DNA of 64,000 bases, from NCBI GenBank assembly GCA_029448655.1, contig JACCLO010000002.1, forward strand, positions 5,022,001 through 5,086,000. The letters run 5' to 3'. The notes beneath the pieces were generated by a model. The model was not told the origin of the DNA and did not search any database. It worked only from the letters and a program-made list of their open reading frames with translations. The position numbers were made by a program, and so were the translations under genes. Of the stretch, positions 56,706-64,000 are shown one piece after another. Origin of the DNA: Wolfiporia cocos. Lineage: Eukaryota > Basidiomycota > Agaricomycetes > Polyporales > Phaeolaceae. The stretch's first letter is position 1, and each line of letters starts with the position of its first letter.

Positions 56706-59700
56706 TTAATTACCCGTGGCTTCGCCACGGACACATAGTTTAATCACTTCAATATCATATCCCAATCCATGTGTGCCTATTTGAGATAACTGGGGGAATT
56801 CAGACCATTCACACACAAAGCAAGGGTTTTTTGAACTTACCTGTGGATTCCCCATCAATTTACCATGGATTATCCATGGGTTCCCCTCTTCTGTTCCTTG
56901 TCTCTGCTCACTCAGCCACTCCTCCACCTCGCTGATGCTCAGTCTTGTCGTCACTTCACTTGCAATAATGTGTAATGCCATGTGTCAAACGTTCTTCAAT
57001 ATTTTGGCAGGCATTTACAGCACAGGCCATTTATGTTACAAAAATCCCCGTGGCAGGGCACAAATCCCCGTAGCATGGGACACAAATCCCCATGGTGCAG
57101 GGTACAAATTCCCGTGGTGCAGGGTATTTACATTACAAAAATCCCTGTGGCATGGGGCACAAATCCCCATGGTGTGCAGTACAAATCCCTGTGGCATGTG
57201 GTACAAATCCCCGTGGTGTGGGGTATTTACATTACAAAAATCCCTGCGGCACAGGGCACAAATCCCTGTGGCATGGTGCACAAATCCCCGTGGCATGGGG
57301 CGCAAATCCCCATGGTGTGGGGTGCAAATCCCTGTGGCACGGGGCACAAATCCCCGTGGTGTGGGGTATTTACATTACAAAATCCCCATGCCACAGGACA
57401 CAAATCCCTGTGACATGGGCCACAAACCCCCATGGAATGGGCCATGAATCCCCATGGTGTGGGGCACGAATCCCCGTGGCATGGGCCACGAATCCCCGTG
57501 GTGCGGGGCAGGAACAGCGCGCGCGCCTTGCAGGCGCCAGGCGTGGGAATCCACCGGCCAACTCCGCGGATGGCAGCAGGCGCCCTATCAGGATTTGACG
57601 ACGCGCATGGACGCCACGCGGCAAACGTGGCGTCCATGTGCGTAAAACGTGCGCTGAACGTGCGCAAAACGCGAGCGACACGCGAGCGACACGCTAGCTG
57701 CACGCGAGCTGCACGCTAGCCGCACGCGAGCGCCTCCGGCGCGAGCCCCCATTACTTATAGACTAGCTTAATTACCTGTGGCTTCGCCACAATTTTGTAT
57801 TCTAGGAGTTATTATATATCTCTGCCCGCTCAGCCACTCCTCCACCTCGCTGACGCTCGGCCTCGTCGTCGCTTCGCTTGTAATACCTTTGCAACCGGCA
57901 CGCGCGCCTTGCAGGCGCTGGCGCGCGCTTGATGGGCGTCCTACGGACGCCACGCGGCGAACGTGCTCGCCATGTGCGTAAAACGCGAGCTGAACGTGCG
58001 CAAAACGCGAGCGACACGCTAGCTGCACGCGAGCGACACGCTAGCTGCACGCTAGCTGCACGCGAGCGCCTACGGCGCGAGCTCCCATTACTTTTAGACT
58101 AGCTTAATTACCTGTGGCTTCGCCACAAACGTTATGTCTTAGGAATATATTTTAGTCTCTGCCTGCTCAGCCACTCCTCCACCTCGCTGATGCTCGGTAT
58201 CGTTGTCGCTTTGCTTGTAGAATCTGTAACTGGCACGCATGCCTTGCAGGCTCTGGGTGTGGGAATTCACCCCTGTGGCATTGGGGTGCAAATACCTGTG
58301 GCACAGGGTACAGACCCCTGTGGTGTGGAGTATTTATATTACAAAATCCCCATGCCACAGGACACAAATCCCCGTGGCATGGGGCACAAACCCCCATGGC
58401 ATGGGCCAAAAATCCCCGTGGTGTAGGGCACAAATCCCCGTGGTACGGGGTACAAATCCCCGTGGTGTGGGGTATTTACATTACAAAATCCCCATGCCAC
58501 AGGACACAAATCCCTGTGGCATGGGCCACAAACCCCCATGGAATGGGCCACAAATCCCCGTGGTGTGGGGCACGAATCCCCGTGGCATGGGGCACGAATC
58601 CCCATGGCATGGGGCACGAATCCCCGTGGCATGGGGCACGAATCCCCGTGGTGCGGGGCAGGAACAGCGCGCGCGCCTTGCAGGCGCTGGGCGTGGGAAT
58701 TCACCGGCGCCAGGCGCCCTATCTAATGGGAGCAGGAATGACGCCCATGGACGCAACGCGGCAAACGTGGCGTCCACGCTAGCTGCACGCTAGCTGCACG
58801 CTAGCGACACGCGACGGCTCCCACGCGAGCTCCCATTACTCTTAGACTAGGTTAATTACCCGTGGCTTCGCCACGGTCACACCACTTTTTCCACTTCAAT
58901 ATATTATTCCAATCCATGTGCGCCTATTTCAGATAATCAGGGGTTTTTTTAAGTTACCTGTGGATCCCCTATGAATTTCATGTGCATTACCCATGGCTTC
59001 CCCAACTTCCCTCTTTTGTCTCTTGTCTCTGCCTGCTCAGCCACTTCTGACACAGAGCTGATCCTCGGTCTCATCATCGCTTTGCTTGTAATACTGTGTA
59101 ATGTGGTGTCAAAATGTTCTTCATTTTTTTTGCAATCTTTTGGCAGGCATCTACAGCACAGGCCATTTATGTTACAAAGATCCCCGTGGCATGAGGCATA
59201 AATCCCCGTGGCACAAAGCACAGATCCCTGTGGCACGGGGCACAAATCTCCATGATACAGAGCACAAATCCCTGTGGCATGGGGCACAAATCCCTATGGT
59301 GCAGGGTGCAAATCCCCGTGGTGCAGGGTATTTACATTACAAAAATCCCTGTGGCATGGGGCACAAATCCCCATGGTGTGCAGTACAAATCCCTGTGGCA
59401 TGTGGTACAAATCCCCGTGGTGTGGGGTATTTACATTACAAAAATCCCCGTGGCACAGGGCACAAATCCCTGTGGCATGGTGCACAAATCCCTGTGGCAC
59501 AGAGCACAAATCCCCGTGGCATGGGGCGCAAATCCCCATGGTGTGGGGTACAAATCCCTGTGGCACGGGGCACAAATCCCCATGGTGTGGGGTATTTACA
59601 TTACAAAAATCCCCATGATGTGGGGCACAAATCCCCGTGGCACGGGGCACAAATCCCTGTGGCACAGGGCACAAATCCCTGTGGCACGGGGCACAAATCC

Positions 59701-62700
59701 CCGTGGCAAGGGCCACAAACCCCCGTGGCAAGAGCCACAAATCCCCGTGGTGTGGGGCACGAATCCCCGTGGTGTGGGGCACGAATCCCCGTGGCATGGG
59801 GCATGAATCCCCGTGGTGCGGGGCAGGAACAGCGCGCGCGCCTTGCAGGCGCTGGGCGTGGGAATTCATCGGCGCCAGGCGCCCTATCTAATGGGAGCAG
59901 GATTGACGACGCGCATGGACGCCACGCGGCGAACGTGGACGCCAGGTGCGCAAAACGCGAGCGACACGCGACGCCTCCCACGCGAGCCCCCATTACTTAT
60001 AGACTAGGTTAATTACCCGTGGCTTCGCCACGGTCACACCGCTTTTTCCACTTCAATATATTATTCCAATCCATGTGTGCCTATTTCAGATAATCAGGGG
60101 TTTTTTTAAGTTACCTGTGGATCCCCCATGAATTTCCTGTGCATTACCCATGGGTTCCCCAATTTGTCTCTTTTGTCTCTGCCTGCTCAGCCACTTCTGA
60201 CACCTCACTGATTATCGGTCTCATCGTTGCTTCCCTTGTAATACTGTGTAATGTGGTGTCAAATGTTCTTCATTTTTTGCAATCTTTTGGCAGGCATCTA
60301 CAGCACAGGCCATTTATGTTACAAAAATCCCCGTGGCATGAGGCATAAATCCCCATGGCACAGGGCACAGATCCCTGTGGTGCGGGGCACAAATCCCTGT
60401 GGTGTGGGGTATTTACATTACAAAATCCCCGTGGCACAGGACACAAATCCCCGTGGCACAGGACACAAATCCCCGTGGCACAGGACACAAATCCCCGTGG
60501 CACAGGGCACAAATCCCTGTGGCATGGGGCACAAACCCCCATGGCATGGGCCAAAAATCCCTGTGGTGTAGGGCACAAATCCCTGTGGCACGGGGTACAA
60601 ATTCCCGTGGTGTGGGGTATTTACATTACAAAATCCCCATGCCACAGGACACAAATCCCCGTGGCACAGGGTGCAAATCTCCATGGCACAGAGCACAAAT
60701 CTCTGTGGCACGGGGCACAAATCCCTGTGGCATTGGGATACAAATCGCTGTGGCATGGGGTACAAATTCCCGTGCCACAGGACACAAATCCCCATGGCAC
60801 GGGGCACAAATCTCCATGATACAGAGCACAAATCCCTGTGGCATGGGGCACAAATCCCCATGGCATTGGGGTGCAAATACCTGTGGCATGGGGTACAAAT
60901 CCCCGTGGTGTGGGGTATTTACATTACAAAATCCCCATGCCACAGGACACAAATCCCTGTGGCATGGGCCACAAACCCCCATGGAATGGGCCACAAATCC
61001 CCATGGTGTGGGGCACGAATCCCCGTGGTGTGGAGCACAAATCCCCGTGGCATGGGGCACAAATCCCCGTGGTGCCGAGCAGAAACAGCGCGCGCGCCTT
61101 CAGGCGCCGGGCGTGGGAATCCACCGGCCAACTCCGCGGATGGCAGGCGCCCTATCTAATGGGAGGAGGATCAACGACGCGCATGGACGCCACGCGGCAA
61201 ACGTGCTCGCCATGTGCGCAAAACGCGAGCGACACGCGAGCGACATGCTAGCTGCACGCGAGCGACACGCTAGCTGCACGCTAGCTGCACGCGAGCGCCT
61301 ACGGCGCGAGCTCCCATTATAGTTCAGACTAGGTTAATTACCCGTGGCTTCGCCACGGTCACACCGCTTTTTCCACTTCAATATATTATTCCAATCCATG
61401 TGTGCCTGCTCAGCCACTTCTGACACCTCACTGATCCTCAGTCTCATCGTTGCTTCCCTTGTAATACTGTGTAATGTGGTGTCAAATGTTCTTCATTTTT
61501 TGCAATCTTTTGGCAGGCATCTACAGCACAGGCCATTTATGTTACAAAAATCCCTGTGGCATGAGGCATAAATCCCCATGGCACAGGGCACAGATCCCTG
61601 TGGTGTGGGGCACAAATCCCCGTGGCACAGGACACAAATCCCCGTGGCACAGGGCACAAATCCCTGTGGCATGGGGCACAAACCCCCATGGCATGGGCCA
61701 AAATCCCTGTGGTGTAGGGCACGAATCCCTGTGGCACGGGGTACAAATCTCCGTGGTGTGGGGTATTTACATTACAAAATCCCCATGCCACAGGACACAA
61801 ATCCCCGTGGCACAGGGTGCAAATCTCCATGGCACAGAGCACAAATCCCCGTGGCACGGGGCACAAATCCCTGTGGCATTGGGATACAAATCGCTGTGGC
61901 ATGGGGTACAAATCCCCGTGCCACAGGACACAAATCCCCATGGCACGGGGCACAAATCTCCATGATACAGAGCACAAATCCCTGTGGCATGGGGCACAAA
62001 TCCCCATGGCATTGGGGTGCAAATACCTGTGGCATGGGGTACAAATCCCCGTGGTGTGGGGTATTTACATTACAAAATCCCCATGCCACAGGACACAAAT
62101 CCCTGTGGCATGGGCCACAAACCCCCATGGAATGGGCCACGAATCCCCATGGTGTGGGGCACGAATCCCCGTGGCATGGGGCACGAATCCCCGTGGCATG
62201 GGGCACGAATCCCCGTGGCATGGGGCACGAATCCCCGTGGCATGGGGCACGAATCCCCGTGGCATGGGGCACGAATCCCCGTGGCATGGGGCACGAATCC
62301 CCGTGGCATGGGGCACGAATCCCCGTGGTGCTGAGCAGAAACAGCGCGCGCGCCTTTCAGGCGCCGGGCGTGGGAATCCACCGGCCAACTCCGCGGATGG
62401 CAGGCGCCCTATCTAATGGGAGCAGGAATGACGCCCATGGACGCCACGCGGCAAACGTGGCGTCCACGCTAGCTGCACGCTAGCTGCACGCTAGCGACAC
62501 GCGACGCCTCCCACGCGAGCTCCCTTTACTTTATAGACTAGCTTAATTACCTGTGGCTTCGCCACAATTTTGTATTTCTAGGAGTTATTATATATCTCTG
62601 CCCGCTCAGCCACTCCTCCACCTCGCTGACGCTCGGCCTCGTCGTCGCTTCGCTTGTAATACCTTTGCAACCGGCACGCGCGCCTTGCAGGCGCCGGCGC

Positions 62701-64000
62701 GCACTCGATGGGCGCCCTACAGGCGCCGCCACGCGGCAAACGTGCTCGCCATGTGCGATTCTCGTGCGCGACACGCTAGCGACACGCGACGGCTCCCACG
62801 CGAGCTCCCATTACTCTTAGACTAGCTTAATTACCTGTGGCTTCGCCACAAATGTTATGTCTTAGGAATATATTTTAGTCTCTGCCTGCTCAGCCACTCC
62901 TCCACCTCGCTGATGCTTGGTATCGTTGTCGCTTTGCTTGTAGAATCTGTAACTGGCACGCATGCCTTGCAGGCTCTGGGTGTGGGAATTCACCCCTGTG
63001 GCATTGGGGTGCAAATACCTGTGGCACAGGGTACAGACCCCTGTGGTGTGGAGTATTTATATTACAAAATCCCCATGCCACAGGACACAAATCCCTGTGG
63101 CATGGGGCACGAATCCCCGTGGCATGGGGCACAAACCCCCATGGCATGGGCCAAAAATCCCTGTGGTGTAGGGCACGAATCCCCGTGGCACGGGGTACAA
63201 ATCCCCGTGGTGTGGAGTATTTACATTACAAAATCCCCATGCCACAGGACACAAATCCCTGTGGCATGGGGCACGGATCCCCGTGGCATGGGGCACAAAC
63301 CCCCATGGCATGGACCAAAAATCCCTGTGGTGTAGGGCACGAATCCCCGTGGCACGGGGTACAAATCCCCGTGGTGTGGGGTATTTACATTACAAAATCC
63401 CCATGCCACAGGACACAAATCCCTGTGGCATGGGCCACAAACCCCCATGGAATGGACCACGAATCCCCGTGGTGTGGGGCACGAATCCCCGTGGCATGGG
63501 GCACGAATCCCTGTGGCATGGGGCACGAATCCCTGTGGTGCGGGGCAGGAACAGCGCGCGCACCTTGCAGGCGCCGGGCGTGGGAATCCACCGGCCAACT
63601 CCGCGGACGGCAGGCGCCCTATCTAATGGGAGGAGGATCAACGACGCGCATGGACGCCACGCGGCAAACGTGCTCGCCATGTGCGCAAAACGCGAGCGAC
63701 ACGCGAGCGACACGCTAGCTGCACGCTAGCGACACGTGAGCGCCTACGGCGCGAGCTCCCATTATATTATGGACTAGCTTAATTACCTGTGGCTTCGCCA
63801 CAAACGTTATGTCTTAGGAATATATTTTAGTCTCTGCCTGCTCAGCCACTCCTCCACCTCGCTGATGCTTGGTATCGTTGTCGCTTTGCTTGTAGAATCT
63901 GTAACTGGCACGCATGCCTTGCAGGCTCTGGGTGTGGGAATTCACCCCTGTGGCATTGGGGTGCAAATACCTGTGGCACAGGGTACAGACCCCTGTGGTG

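Larger units (their letters stand above)
50178..64000 (+). repeat. Head-to-tail satellite array of 17 units with nested 21-bp minisatellites
   Basis: Each unit starts TTAATTACC[C/T]GTGGCTTCGCCAC and ends ..GGCGCGAGC..GACTAG. Unit starts: 50178, 50675, 51449, 52081, 53239, 53536, 54598, 55497, 56706, 57768, 58104, 58852, 60009, 61334, 62543, 62827 and 63779 (cut by the window end). Lengths 284-1325 bp. Units begin with the hairpin GTGGC-TTC-GCCAC, contain CAGCCACT near GCTGATCCTCGG/GCTGATGCTCGG, mostly carry a minisatellite of 21-bp units (AATCCCCGTGGCATGGGGCA plus C), and end with repeats of GCGAGCGACAC. The many long ORFs here are artefacts: a 21-bp period leaves frames open. The array runs beyond the window. 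Confidence 0.9.

Noticed and set aside
50753..63729. Long ORFs (up to 360 codons) encoding WGTNPRGMGH-type or PHATGIRAPCHG-type repeats
   Set aside because: They occur in several frames on both strands and follow from the 21-bp period of the minisatellite; no start context, introns or domain support them.
50178..64000. CRISPR array
   Set aside because: Repeats are contiguous 21-bp units without unique spacers, the genome is eukaryotic, and no cas genes are present.

Overview
This 64-kb window looks like a transposon-dense chromosomal region of a basidiomycete fungus, most likely an Agaricomycete (mushroom-forming). The reasons are very short introns (about 45-60 nt) with GT..AG borders in every gene, DUF6534/DUF6533-type membrane proteins, a basidiomycete-style P450, a KDZ-family transposase with a TET/JBP dioxygenase beside it, and no operon structure.

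Layout. (1) 1-1.8 kb: relics of an LTR retrotransposon and a SINE-like tail. (2) 1842-25848: one complete 24-kb DNA transposon of the KDZ (Kyakuja-Dileera-Zisupton) group. It is bounded by an exact 8-bp target-site duplication (GACTTACC), ends in related terminal sequences, and carries long inverted arms with minisatellites (1842-3510 and 24967-25848). Inside are a multi-exon KDZ transposase (6661-10868), a TET/JBP 5-methylcytosine dioxygenase on the opposite strand (12780-11449), at least six further transposon genes without known function (one with a Zn2Cys6-like cluster), a nested degenerate Tc1/mariner-type element (18282-19662), and twelve CpG-dense arrays built on GGTCGCGG/GGTCGCGA that sit in introns, intergenic gaps and coding exons. 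(3) 25.8-42.6 kb: a host island with an acyl-CoA oxidase-like enzyme, a cytochrome P450, a DUF6534 and a DUF6533 membrane protein, a 14-TM MFS exporter and a TMEM53/DUF829-type alpha/beta hydrolase. (4) 42.9-50.1 kb: a repeat graveyard with one end of a second KDZ-like element, a TIR element carrying two tRNA-like sequences, SINE copies, a solo LTR inserted in a SINE, a retropepsin fragment, and a hAT-type element that has captured a piece of a monocarboxylate-transporter gene. (5) 50.2 kb to the window end: a head-to-tail array of 17 units of about 0.3-1.3 kb, most with an internal 21-bp minisatellite.

How it may fit together. The strongest candidate for an undescribed system is in the KDZ element. 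It encodes a predicted 5mC oxidase and carries many CpG-saturated arrays that look undecayed. Its own terminal minisatellites, and the satellite at the right of the window, instead show CG to TG or CA substitutions at their CpG positions, which is the signature of methylation-driven deamination. One reading is that the arrays are substrates or boundary marks for the element's own TET enzyme; the alternative is that they expanded recently by slippage. The same DNA motif has also been exonised in several frames, giving RGG, Ala/Thr/Ser and Ser/Arg/Glu low-complexity protein segments.
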